Assembly: GCA_027489835.1 (NCBI GenBank)
Contig: JAIXZF010000124.1
Span: 1-5,160 of the forward strand
DNA from: Hyphomicrobiales bacterium
Lineage (GTDB): Bacteria; Pseudomonadota; Alphaproteobacteria; Rhizobiales; Beijerinckiaceae
Direction: 5' to 3'
Length of the DNA: 5,160 bases
A program made the position numbers and the translations under genes. A model generated the notes under the pieces. It was not told the origin of the DNA, ran no database searches, and saw only the letters and a program-made list of their open reading frames with translations. Positions 1-5,160 of the stretch are shown here, in pieces. Within the stretch, counting starts at the first letter, position 1. Each line of letters begins with the position of its first letter.

Positions 1-3
1 CTG

Positions 4-1002
4 ATGCCGTCCGCGCAGGCCTCGGCCGCGCGGGAGTTGCCGCAGCGCGCCATCATCGTGCTGGCGGCGCTGGCGCTGGTCGGCGCGGCGATGCTGCTCG
101 TCGGCGGCTGGCTCGCCGCAGGCGCGCCGCCGCCGCCTCCACCGCGCAACCCGTTCGGCGTCGGCCCGCGCGAGGCGGCTCCGGCGGCCAACGGCCTTGG
201 CGCCATGATCGTGAGCTGGCAGGCTTCCTTCCACCGCGAGATGACGGCGAGCCTGAGGGCCGTCCGCGAGGCGCCGGGCGCCGCGCTGGGCCTTGCCTGG
301 CTCGGCTTCGCCTATGGCGCGGTGCATGCCGCCGGCCCCGGCCACGGCAAGGCGGTGATCTCGGCCTACATCCTGGCCGATGACCGCGCAGTCGCCTGGC
401 GCGCCTTCGGTCTCAGCCTCTCCGCCGCCCTCGTGCAGGCGCTGGTCGCCATCGGGCTCGTCGGCCTGTTCACGCTCGTGCTGGGCGCGACCGCGCGGCA
501 GATGAATGCGGCCTCGCGCTGGATCGAGATCGCGAGCTTCTCGGCCGTGCTGCTGGTCGGGCTCGTCCTGCTCTGGCGCAAGGCGGGCGTGCTGCTGGCG
601 GCCTGGCGCGGCGAGGCCGAGGCCTGCGCGCCCGGCTGCGCCCATGATGCCGCGATGCCTGCGCCCGGTACGCGGCCGCTGCGGGAAACCCTCGGCGTGG
701 TGCTCGCTGCGGGGATCCGCCCCTGCGCAGGCGCGATTCTCATTCTCGTCCTGTCGGCCTCGCAGGGCCTCATCTGGGCCGGCATCGCGGCGACCCTCGC
801 CATGGCGCTCGGCGTCGCACTCACCACGGGCGGGCTCGCCATGATCGCCGTGGGCGCGAAGCACGTCGCGCTCAGGCTGGCCGGCGGGCGCGGCAACCGC
901 GCCGCCATCGCGGTGCGGGCGCTCGAATGCCTCGCCGCGGCCTTCGTGGCGCTTCTCGGCGGGCTGCTGCTCGCGGGCTTCGCGGCGGCTGGCGCGAGCT
1001 GA
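4..1002 (+). CDS. NicO-family nickel/cobalt transporter (RcnA-like)
   Basis: Predicted inner-membrane nickel/cobalt transporter, probably an exporter like RcnA, 332 aa. Seen: an N-terminal hydrophobic helix (about residues 15-39), a proline run (42-47), then several membrane helices (about 93-125, 135-160, 175-192, 230-252, 257-285, 303-328). The family hallmark HAAGPGHGK is at 108-116, and a second conserved motif, GIRPCAGAI, is at 237-245. These two motifs are characteristic of NicO proteins (established knowledge). The hydrophilic loop at about 203-226 has Cys208, Cys212 and His214 but lacks the long histidine-rich tract usual in RcnA, so metal specificity is uncertain. The ATG at 4 is chosen because it overlaps a TGA at 2-4 (TGATG), as expected for coupling to an upstream gene. 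The frame is open to the window edge, so a start further left is not excluded. In related bacteria a DUF1007 gene often precedes this gene; that is inference here. The direction of transport is also inferred. Confidence 0.86.
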   Translation: MPSAQASAARELPQRAIIVLAALALVGAAMLLVGGWLAAGAPPPPPPRNPFGVGPREAAPAANGLGAMIVSWQASFHREMTASLRAVREAPGAALGLAWLGFAYGAVHAAGPGHGKAVISAYILADDRAVAWRAFGLSLSAALVQALVAIGLVGLFTLVLGATARQMNAASRWIEIASFSAVLLVGLVLLWRKAGVLLAAWRGEAEACAPGCAHDAAMPAPGTRPLRETLGVVLAAGIRPCAGAILILVLSASQGLIWAGIAATLAMALGVALTTGGLAMIAVGAKHVALRLAGGRGNRAAIAVRALECLAAAFVALLGGLLLAGFAAAGAS

Positions 1003-1029
1003 CGGGCGAAGGCTGCTGCGAGGGGTGCG

Positions 1030-1057
1030 TTGACTTGCCCGTACCGGCCGCTACGTT
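1030..1057 (+). promoter_or_regulatory. candidate sigma70-type promoter of the ABC operon
   Basis: TTGACT at 1030-1035 is a good -35 element, followed after 16 bp by TACGTT at 1052-1057, a weak -10 element with 3 of 6 matches to TATAAT. Alphaproteobacterial housekeeping promoters commonly keep TTGAC and have a loose -10. It lies in the 121-bp gap between the NicO gene and the ATPase gene and would leave a leader of about 60 nt. The call rests on motif and position only. Confidence 0.35.
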
Positions 1058-1069
1058 CCTGCCCGACAA

Positions 1070-1083
1070 GCCGCCGAAGCGGC
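1070..1083 (+). other. small stem-loop in the leader of the ABC operon
   Basis: GCCGC (1070-1074) and GCGGC (1079-1083) form a perfect 5-bp stem closed by a CGAA tetraloop (a GNRA-like stable loop is not formed). It sits between the candidate promoter and the ribosome binding site of the ATPase gene. No T-tract follows, so it is not a convincing terminator of the NicO gene. Short GC stems are common by chance in such GC-rich DNA. Confidence 0.25.
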
Positions 1084-1123
1084 GCATGGCCCGCAACACG
1101 GGTCCCGGGAGGCGTTCAACGAC

Positions 1124-1978
1124 ATGCAAGCCGTCTCGGCCGCGCCGGAGACCGCAGGTGAAGCGGCACGCCCTCCCGCCATCTCGCTCGCGGGTATCGA
1201 CATCACCTTCGCGCTCAAGGATGGCGGCCGTTATCAGGCGGTGAAGGGCGTCGACCTTTCGGTGGCGCCCGGCGAGTTCGTCGCCGTGGTCGGGCCGACC
1301 GGTTGCGGCAAGTCCACGCTGCTCAACGCCGCCGCCGGGCTGCTGCAGCCCAGCGCCGGCAAGGTCGGCATCCTTGGCGAGGGGCTGGCGGGGATCAACC
1401 TCAAGGCCGGCTACCTTTTCCAGCTCGATGCGCTGATGCCCTGGAAGACCGCGCTTCAGAATGTCGCCGTGGCGCTCGAGCCGCAGGGCGTGCCGGCCCG
1501 CGAGGCGGAGGAGCGCGCGCGGGCCTGGCTTGCGCGCGTCGGCCTGCGCGCCTTCACCGACCGCTATCCCCACATGCTCTCGGGCGGACAGAAGAAGCGC
1601 GTGGCGCTGGCGCAGGTTCTGATCCGCGACCCGAAGATCCTGCTGATGGACGAGCCGTTCGGGCCGCTCGACGCGCAGACGCGGCAGATCATGGGCAATT
1701 TGCTGCTCGACCTCTGGGCGCAGGACCGCAAGGCGGTGATGTTCGTGACGCATGATCTCGAGGAGGCGATCTCGCTCTCCGACCGGGTGGTGGTGATGTC
1801 CGCGGGGCCCGCGGCGGGCATCGTCGGGGATTACCGCGTGCCCCTCTCCCGCCCGCGCGACATCGCCGACATCCGCCTCGACAGGGATTTCCACGAGATC
1901 CACCGGCAGATCTGGCAGACGCTCAAGGTCGAGGTGCAGAAGGCCTATGCGGCGGGCGAGGGGAGGGACATGGCATGA
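1124..1978 (+). CDS. ABC importer ATP-binding protein, nitrate/sulfonate/taurine family
   Basis: Cytoplasmic ATPase that powers the importer encoded by the next two genes, 284 aa, close to the usual 250-290 aa of SsuB/TauB-type proteins. All nucleotide-binding motifs are visible in order: Walker A GPTGCGKST at 57-65, Q-loop Gln100, signature LSGGQ at 152-156, Walker B ILLMDE at 172-177 with catalytic Glu177, D-loop around PLDA 181-184, and switch His210 in VTHDLEEA. The segment after the signature reads KKRVALAQ, where family members more often have RQRVALAR. The first 20 or so residues are a poorly conserved extension before the ATPase core. The start at 1124 is supported by GGGAGG at 1107-1112, 11 nt upstream (a slightly long spacing). 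The stop overlaps the permease start (ATGA, 1975-1978), showing translational coupling. General function is certain; the substrate is not. Confidence 0.95.
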   Translation: MQAVSAAPETAGEAARPPAISLAGIDITFALKDGGRYQAVKGVDLSVAPGEFVAVVGPTGCGKSTLLNAAAGLLQPSAGKVGILGEGLAGINLKAGYLFQLDALMPWKTALQNVAVALEPQGVPAREAEERARAWLARVGLRAFTDRYPHMLSGGQKKRVALAQVLIRDPKILLMDEPFGPLDAQTRQIMGNLLLDLWAQDRKAVMFVTHDLEEAISLSDRVVVMSAGPAAGIVGDYRVPLSRPRDIADIRLDRDFHEIHRQIWQTLKVEVQKAYAAGEGRDMA

Positions 1979-2778
1979 CCAGCCATTCCCGCCTCAAGAT
2001 CACGCTGCTCCAGGTGCTGGTCGCCATCGGCTTCCTGCTCGCCTGGCACATCGCGACGACGACCTCGCTGTTCGCCGATCCGCGCAAGATGCAGTTCTTC
2101 TTCTCGACGCCCACGAACGTGCTGGCGCGGACCTGGAAGCAGCTCTCCGGCGCAGAGATCTGGTATCATCTCGGCATCACGCTGACGGAGACCATCCTCG
2201 CCTTCGTCTTCGGGGCCACGGGCGGGGTGCTGTGCGGCTTCCTGTTCGCGCGCAGGGAATTGCTGGCTGCGGTGTTCGATCCCTACATCAAGGCGGCCAA
2301 CGCCCTGCCGCGCGTGGTGCTGGCGCCGATCTTCGCGCTGTGGTTCGGGCTCGGCATCTGGTCGAAGGTCGCGCTCGGCTTCACGCTGGTGTTCTTCATC
2401 GTGTTCTTCAATGTCTACCAGGGCGTGCGCGAGGTCTCGCAGACCGTGCTCGCCAATGCCCGCATGCTGGGCATGAACGAGCGGCAGCTGATGCGCCATG
2501 TCTACTGGCCCGCCGCGATGACGTGGATGTTCTCCTCGCTGCACACCTCGGTGGGCTTCGCGCTGGTGGGCGCCGTCGTGGGCGAATATCTCGGATCGTC
2601 AGCGGGGCTCGGCTACAAGATCCACGAGGCGGAGAGCGTGTTCGACGTCACCGGCGTGTTCTCGGGCATGCTGATCCTGACGATCTTCGTGATCGTGCTC
2701 GACACCATCGTCACCATGATCGAAAATCGGCTCCTGGTCTGGCGGCCAGGGCAAAGCACAACGACCGCAAACGGTTGA
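1975..2778 (+). CDS. ABC importer permease, SsuC/TauC-like
   Basis: Inner-membrane permease of the importer, 267 aa, typical of the BPD_transp_1 permeases of the nitrate/sulfonate/taurine group. About six hydrophobic segments are visible (about residues 9-28, 67-92, 112-128, 132-148, 188-207, 229-249). The cytoplasmic EAA-type coupling loop that docks on the ATPase is at about 157-180, with the conserved Gly166 (ARMLGM), and Pro179 in VYWPAA. It is followed by the conserved stretch VVGEYLGSSAGLGY at 201-214. The start ATG overlaps the ATPase stop by 4 nt and follows a purine-rich ribosome binding site, GAGGGGAGGG, at 1958-1967. The gene ends 14 nt before the binding-protein gene, so all three are very likely co-transcribed. 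As a homodimer it would form the channel. The substrate cannot be told from the sequence. Confidence 0.94.
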   Translation: MTSHSRLKITLLQVLVAIGFLLAWHIATTTSLFADPRKMQFFFSTPTNVLARTWKQLSGAEIWYHLGITLTETILAFVFGATGGVLCGFLFARRELLAAVFDPYIKAANALPRVVLAPIFALWFGLGIWSKVALGFTLVFFIVFFNVYQGVREVSQTVLANARMLGMNERQLMRHVYWPAAMTWMFSSLHTSVGFALVGAVVGEYLGSSAGLGYKIHEAESVFDVTGVFSGMLILTIFVIVLDTIVTMIENRLLVWRPGQSTTTANG

Positions 2779-2780
2779 CC

Positions 2781-2788
2781 GGAGGAAA
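2781..2788 (+). promoter_or_regulatory. strong ribosome binding site that sets the binding-protein start
   Basis: GGAGGAAA lies 4-11 nt before ATG 2793, with GGAGG ending 7 nt upstream of it, an almost ideal Shine-Dalgarno sequence. It decides the start, because the reading frame is open for over 800 nt further upstream across the whole permease gene. A strong site fits the usual need for more binding protein than membrane components. Confidence 0.8.
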
Positions 2789-2792
2789 CATC

Positions 2793-3818
2793 ATGACCAT
2801 CGAACGCAGGACCGTTCTGGCAGGCCTTGGCGCGCTCAGCCTCGGCACGCTGCCACTGCCCGCCTTCGCGCAGGGCGCGCCCGAGAAGAGCAAGCTCGTG
2901 CTGGGCGTGGGCGGCCGCGCGCTGCTCTACTACCTGCCGCTCGCCATCGCGGACCGGCGCGGCTTTTTCAAGGAGCAGGGTCTCGAGGTCGAGATCAACG
3001 ATTTCGCCGGCGGCGCACGCTCGCTGCAGGCGCTGGTCGGCGGCTCGGTCGATGTCGTGGCGGGCGCCTACGAGCATACCATCCGCATGCAGGCGAAGGC
3101 GCAGGACATCCGCGCCGTGGTCGAGATGGGCCGCTTCCCCGGTATCGTCATCGCCGCCCGCAAGGAGGTAGCCGCCCGCATCAAGTCTCCGGCCGATTTC
3201 CGCGGCGTGAAGATCGGCGTCACCGCGCCGGGATCATCCACGGCGCTGACCGTGCAATACGCCATGGTGAAGGCTGGGCTGAAGGCCACCGACGCGCCGA
3301 TCATCGGCATTGGCGGTGGCGCGAGCGCCGTCGCCGCCGTGGTGCAAGGGCAGGTCGACGTGATCTCGCATCTCGATCCGGTGGTCTCGAAGCTCGAGGC
3401 CGACGGCCTCATCACCACGCTGATCGACACCCGCACCGAAGCCGGCACGCGGGCGCTGTTCGGCGGCTCGAACCCGGCGGCGGTGATCTATTCGCGGCAG
3501 GAGTTCATCGAGAAGAACCCCAACACCATGCAGCGCGTCGTCAACGCCTGCGTGAAGGCGCTGAAATGGCTGGAGACGGCAACCCCCGACCAGGTGGCCG
3601 ACACCGTGCCGCCCGAATACCATCTCGGCGACCGGGCGGTTTACCTCCAGGCCGTTGCGAAGCTCAAGGAGAGCTATTCGCGCACAGGCATCGCGAGTCT
3701 TGAAGGCATGCAGAGCGTGCTTGACGTGCTCAAGCAGCTCGATCCCGAGCTTGCGACGGCGACGGTGGACCTCAGCAAGACGTTCAACCCTGCCTTCGCG
3801 CAGAAGGCTGGCGCCTGA
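2793..3818 (+). CDS. ABC importer periplasmic substrate-binding protein (NMT1/THI5/SsuA-like)
   Basis: Secreted receptor of the importer, 341 aa, the usual length for the SsuA/NMT1-like class. The N-terminus is a signal peptide: Arg5-Arg6, a hydrophobic core at about 7-23 and a probable cleavage after Ala26 (AFA before Gln27). The RRTVL start resembles a Tat signal but is incomplete. The mature part shows the family pattern: a first strand KLVLGVGG (34-41), YLPLAIADRRGFFKEQGLEVE (47-67, helix then strand), an ALVGGSVDVVAGAYEHTI ligand-site region (80-97), the hinge strand around VKIGVTAPGSST (139-150), and VVQGQVDVIS (183-192). The absence of a lipobox is consistent with a soluble periplasmic protein. 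It follows the permease by 14 nt. The family binds sulfonates, nitrate, aromatic acids or thiamine pyrimidine precursors; none of these can be assigned here. The proximity of pdxY is the only contextual hint. Confidence 0.92.
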   Translation: MTIERRTVLAGLGALSLGTLPLPAFAQGAPEKSKLVLGVGGRALLYYLPLAIADRRGFFKEQGLEVEINDFAGGARSLQALVGGSVDVVAGAYEHTIRMQAKAQDIRAVVEMGRFPGIVIAARKEVAARIKSPADFRGVKIGVTAPGSSTALTVQYAMVKAGLKATDAPIIGIGGGASAVAAVVQGQVDVISHLDPVVSKLEADGLITTLIDTRTEAGTRALFGGSNPAAVIYSRQEFIEKNPNTMQRVVNACVKALKWLETATPDQVADTVPPEYHLGDRAVYLQAVAKLKESYSRTGIASLEGMQSVLDVLKQLDPELATATVDLSKTFNPAFAQKAGA

Positions 3819-3846
3819 GCGGCATCCGCCCGCCCAACAGCCATGT

Positions 3847-3878
3847 CATCCCCGGCCGCGCTGAAAGCGCCGGGGATG
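3847..3878. repeat. long GC-rich intergenic palindrome, probably a dispersed repeat, possible terminator
   Basis: The arms CATCCCCGGC (3847-3856) and GCCGGGGATG (3869-3878) are perfect 10-bp inverted repeats. Two G-T pairs and one A-T pair extend them to 3844-3881. The inner 12 nt can form a small GCT/AGC stem with a GAA loop, or alternatively GCGCT/AGCGC. No T-run follows on the + strand and no A-run precedes it, so it is not a classical intrinsic terminator. Its GTCATCCCCGG...CCGGGGATG form resembles intergenic palindromes scattered through many Hyphomicrobiales genomes (recalled knowledge; copy number cannot be checked from one window). It starts 29 nt after the binding-protein stop and ends 49 nt before pdxY, so it could end or trim the ABC transcript. 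Confidence 0.7.
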
Positions 3879-3927
3879 GTACTGTCGCGATGGGCATCTG
3901 GAAGACTCATGAGGCCGGACTGACGCC

Positions 3928-4776
3928 ATGAACATCCTGTCGATCCAGTCGCATGTCGCCTATGGCCATGTCGGCAATTCGTCCGCCGTGTTCCCCATGC
4001 AGCGTCTGGGCTGCGAGGTCTGGCCGATCCATACCGTCCAGTTCTCGAACCACACCGGCTACGGGGCCTGGAAGGGCCGCGTCTATGATGGCGCCATGAT
4101 CGACGAGATCATGGAGGGCATCGCCGACCGGGGCGTGCTGCCCTCCTGCGGCGGCGTGATCTCGGGCTACATGGGCTCGGCCGATATCGGCCATGCCATC
4201 CTGTCGGCTGTGGCGCGCGTGAAAGGGGCAAGCCCCGGCGCGCTCTATGGCTGCGATCCGGTGATCGGCGATGTCGGGCGCGGCATCTTCGTCAGGCCCG
4301 GCATTCCGGAATTCATGCGCGACAAGGCCATGCCGGCGGCCGACATCGTCACGCCCAATCAGTTCGAGCTCGAATATCTGACCTCAATGCCCGTCGGCAC
4401 GCTGGTCGAGGCGAAGGCGGCGGTGGCGGCGCTGCGGCGCATGGGCCCCAAGGTCGTGCTGCTGACCTCGATGCTGACCGCCGAGACGCCGGACGACGCC
4501 ATCGACATGCTGGCCGCCGACGAGGGCGGAGCCTGGCGCGTGCGCACGCCGAAGCTCGGCCTGAACGTCAACGGCGCGGGTGACGCCATCATGGCGCTGT
4601 TCTTCGTGCATTATGCCCGCACACGCTCGGCAGCCCAGGCGCTCGGGGAGGCGGCCGCCTCGATCCATGGGCTGCTGAAGCGCACCGCCGAGGCGGGCTC
4701 GCGCGAAATCCTCACGGTCGCCGCGCAGGACGAATTCGTGGCGCCGTCGATGCGCTTTCCGGTCGAGTTGGTCTAG
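3928..4776 (+). CDS. pdxY: pyridoxal kinase (PdxY type)
   Basis: Cytoplasmic kinase of the vitamin B6 salvage pathway, converting pyridoxal (and possibly related vitamers) plus ATP to the 5'-phosphate, 282 aa, similar in length to Escherichia coli PdxY (about 287 aa). Matches to the family are clear: ILSIQSHVAYGHVGNSSA at 3-20, FPMQRLG (22-28), VWPIHTVQFSNHTGYG (31-46), SGYMGS (79-84), CDPVIGD (109-115), TPNQFELEYL (142-151), and the anion-hole and catalytic motif GAGD at 216-219 with Asp219 as the expected base. E. coli PdxY has GVGD there, so this enzyme keeps the more common ribokinase-superfamily form. The start at 3928 fits the family N-terminus exactly. Its ribosome binding site is weak (GAGG at 3911-3914, 13 nt away). 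It lies 109 bp after the ABC operon and ends 10 bp before a convergent gene. A PdxK-like broader substrate range cannot be excluded. Confidence 0.93.
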   Translation: MNILSIQSHVAYGHVGNSSAVFPMQRLGCEVWPIHTVQFSNHTGYGAWKGRVYDGAMIDEIMEGIADRGVLPSCGGVISGYMGSADIGHAILSAVARVKGASPGALYGCDPVIGDVGRGIFVRPGIPEFMRDKAMPAADIVTPNQFELEYLTSMPVGTLVEAKAAVAALRRMGPKVVLLTSMLTAETPDDAIDMLAADEGGAWRVRTPKLGLNVNGAGDAIMALFFVHYARTRSAAQALGEAAASIHGLLKRTAEAGSREILTVAAQDEFVAPSMRFPVELV

Positions 4777-4786
4777 CGCGCCGCGC
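4777..4786. other. 10-bp convergent intergenic spacer within an imperfect palindrome
   Basis: The stop codons of pdxY (+) and of the TRAP-like gene (-) are separated by 10 bp. The whole junction, CTAGCGCG at 4773-4780 and CGCGCCTAG at 4782-4790, is an imperfect inverted repeat with one bulged base, and both stop codons lie inside its arms. It might act as a short bidirectional transcription end, but there are no T-tracts, so this is a weak inference. Confidence 0.3.
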
Positions 4787-5160
4787 CTAGCCCGCTCCGG
4801 CCGGCTTCTCGACCTGCCCGCGCACCCTGAGCCAGTGCAGCCCGAGCGCTGCCGCGAGGACCGCGCTGCCAGCCAGATCGTACTTCACGTCCGCGGCCAG
4901 CAGCAGGCAGCCGCCGACGACGGCCAGCGCCCTCTCCAGCCAGTTGACCGGCTTCAGCGCATAACCCGTCGCGCCGACGACGAGGCCGACCATGGCGAGC
5001 GACGACGTGGTCAGCACGACGAGCACCGCCGCCCAGTCCGAGAAATTGTCGGGCAGCTTGCCGGCCGGCGTCAGCATCAGCAGATACATGCCCTCCGGCG
5101 TCAGGCAGAACATGAACGGCACGAGGAAGGCGGGCAGCGTGTATTTCCACGCCTGCATCA
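4787..5160 (-). CDS. C-terminal part of a TRAP transporter fused permease (TAXI type), truncated by the window edge
   Basis: At least 123 residues of an integral membrane protein read leftwards from the right edge to a TAG at 4789-4787. The visible part has about four hydrophobic segments (from the Met encoded at 5158: about 6-27, 42-66, 74-89, 93-110) and a short charged tail. The segment AWKYTLPAFLVPFMFCLTP resembles the conserved stretch near the C-terminus of fused DctQM-type permeases of TAXI-family TRAP transporters, in which a helical tail follows (recalled family knowledge). Such permeases normally have over 600 residues, so most of the gene would lie beyond 5160. TRAP systems import organic acids using a sodium or proton gradient and a separate binding protein, which is expected outside the window. 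The Met at 5158 is probably internal, although the edge reads TGATG, which could also be a true start overlapping an upstream stop. If so, this would be a small stand-alone membrane protein. Confidence 0.68.
   Translation of the reverse strand, partial: MQAWKYTLPAFLVPFMFCLTPEGMYLLMLTPAGKLPDNFSDWAAVLVVLTTSSLAMVGLVVGATGYALKPVNWLERALAVVGGCLLLAADVKYDLAGSAVLAAALGLHWLRVRGQVEKPAGAG

Noticed and set aside
124..146. Short GCC-rich proline-coding run in the NicO gene as a possible simple repeat
   Set aside because: It encodes a proline linker (residues 42-47) with mixed codons, so it is an ordinary coding feature and not a likely slippage tract.
872..1903. Long antisense open frame opposite the ATPase gene (343 codons)
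   Set aside because: It is a mirror of the GC-biased codon usage of the ATPase, has a low-complexity Arg/His-rich translation, and shows no domain.
1945..2544. Antisense open frame opposite the permease gene
   Set aside because: The translation is His/Glu/Arg-rich with no family resemblance, as expected for the complement of a hydrophobic membrane protein gene.
1947..2792. Long stop-free stretch in the frame of the binding protein, running through the whole permease gene
   Set aside because: The translation is arginine- and alanine-rich and non-domain-like, the permease frame has clear family motifs, and the ideal ribosome binding site plus signal peptide place the binding-protein start at 2793. 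Stop-free alternative frames are expected in GC-rich DNA.
3909..3923. Four-residue upstream open frame (ATG to TGA) just before pdxY
   Set aside because: Too short to support as a leader peptide; a chance ATG near the weak ribosome binding site explains it, with no attenuator-like structure or codon run.
3819..3927. Promoter for pdxY in the gap after the palindrome
   Set aside because: I looked for TTGAC-like and TATAAT-like pairs between 3879 and 3927 and found none with proper spacing, so I do not claim one; pdxY may be read through from the ABC operon or use an unrecognised promoter.
4773..5150. Second minus-strand open frame overlapping the TRAP-like gene
   Set aside because: The other frame (4787-5158) encodes clear membrane helices and a recognisable TRAP-like segment; this one is Arg/Gly/Ala-rich and domain-free.

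Overview
This GC-rich window has the codon usage and gene content of an alphaproteobacterium, most likely of the Hyphomicrobiales (Rhizobiales; a Bosea- or Methylobacterium-like relative is possible). This is inferred from strong G/C third-position bias, protein similarity recalled from known families, and an intergenic palindrome of a kind familiar from that order. No marker gene is present to fix the taxon. No RNA gene, CRISPR array, insertion sequence or phage gene was seen.

Layout: (1) 4-1002 (+), a NicO/RcnA-family nickel/cobalt transporter, possibly overlapping an upstream gene by one base. (2) A 121-bp gap holding a candidate promoter and a small hairpin. (3) 1124-3818 (+), a compact three-gene ABC importer operon of the nitrate/sulfonate/taurine/NMT1-THI5 superfamily: ATPase, permease (ATGA overlap with the ATPase), and a secreted substrate-binding protein (14-nt gap, strong ribosome binding site). 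(4) A 109-bp gap with a long GC-rich palindrome. (5) 3928-4776 (+), a pyridoxal kinase of the PdxY type. (6) 4787-5160 (-), the C-terminal part of a membrane protein that resembles the end of a TRAP (TAXI-type) fused permease. It converges on pdxY with only 10 bp between the stop codons and runs off the right edge.

The three ABC genes clearly make one transporter: periplasmic receptor, membrane channel and cytoplasmic motor. The substrate cannot be read from the sequence. The family covers sulfonates, nitrate, aromatic compounds and pyrimidine precursors of thiamine. The pyridoxal kinase downstream on the same strand raises the possibility of a vitamin B6 or pyrimidine-type substrate, but the palindrome between them may equally separate two unrelated transcription units.

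Most of the window is ordinary accessory metabolism and transport. I do not see convincing evidence of a wholly new system. The most useful leads are the unknown substrate of the ABC importer next to pdxY, the palindrome at about 3847-3878, and the reduced metal-binding loop of the NicO protein.
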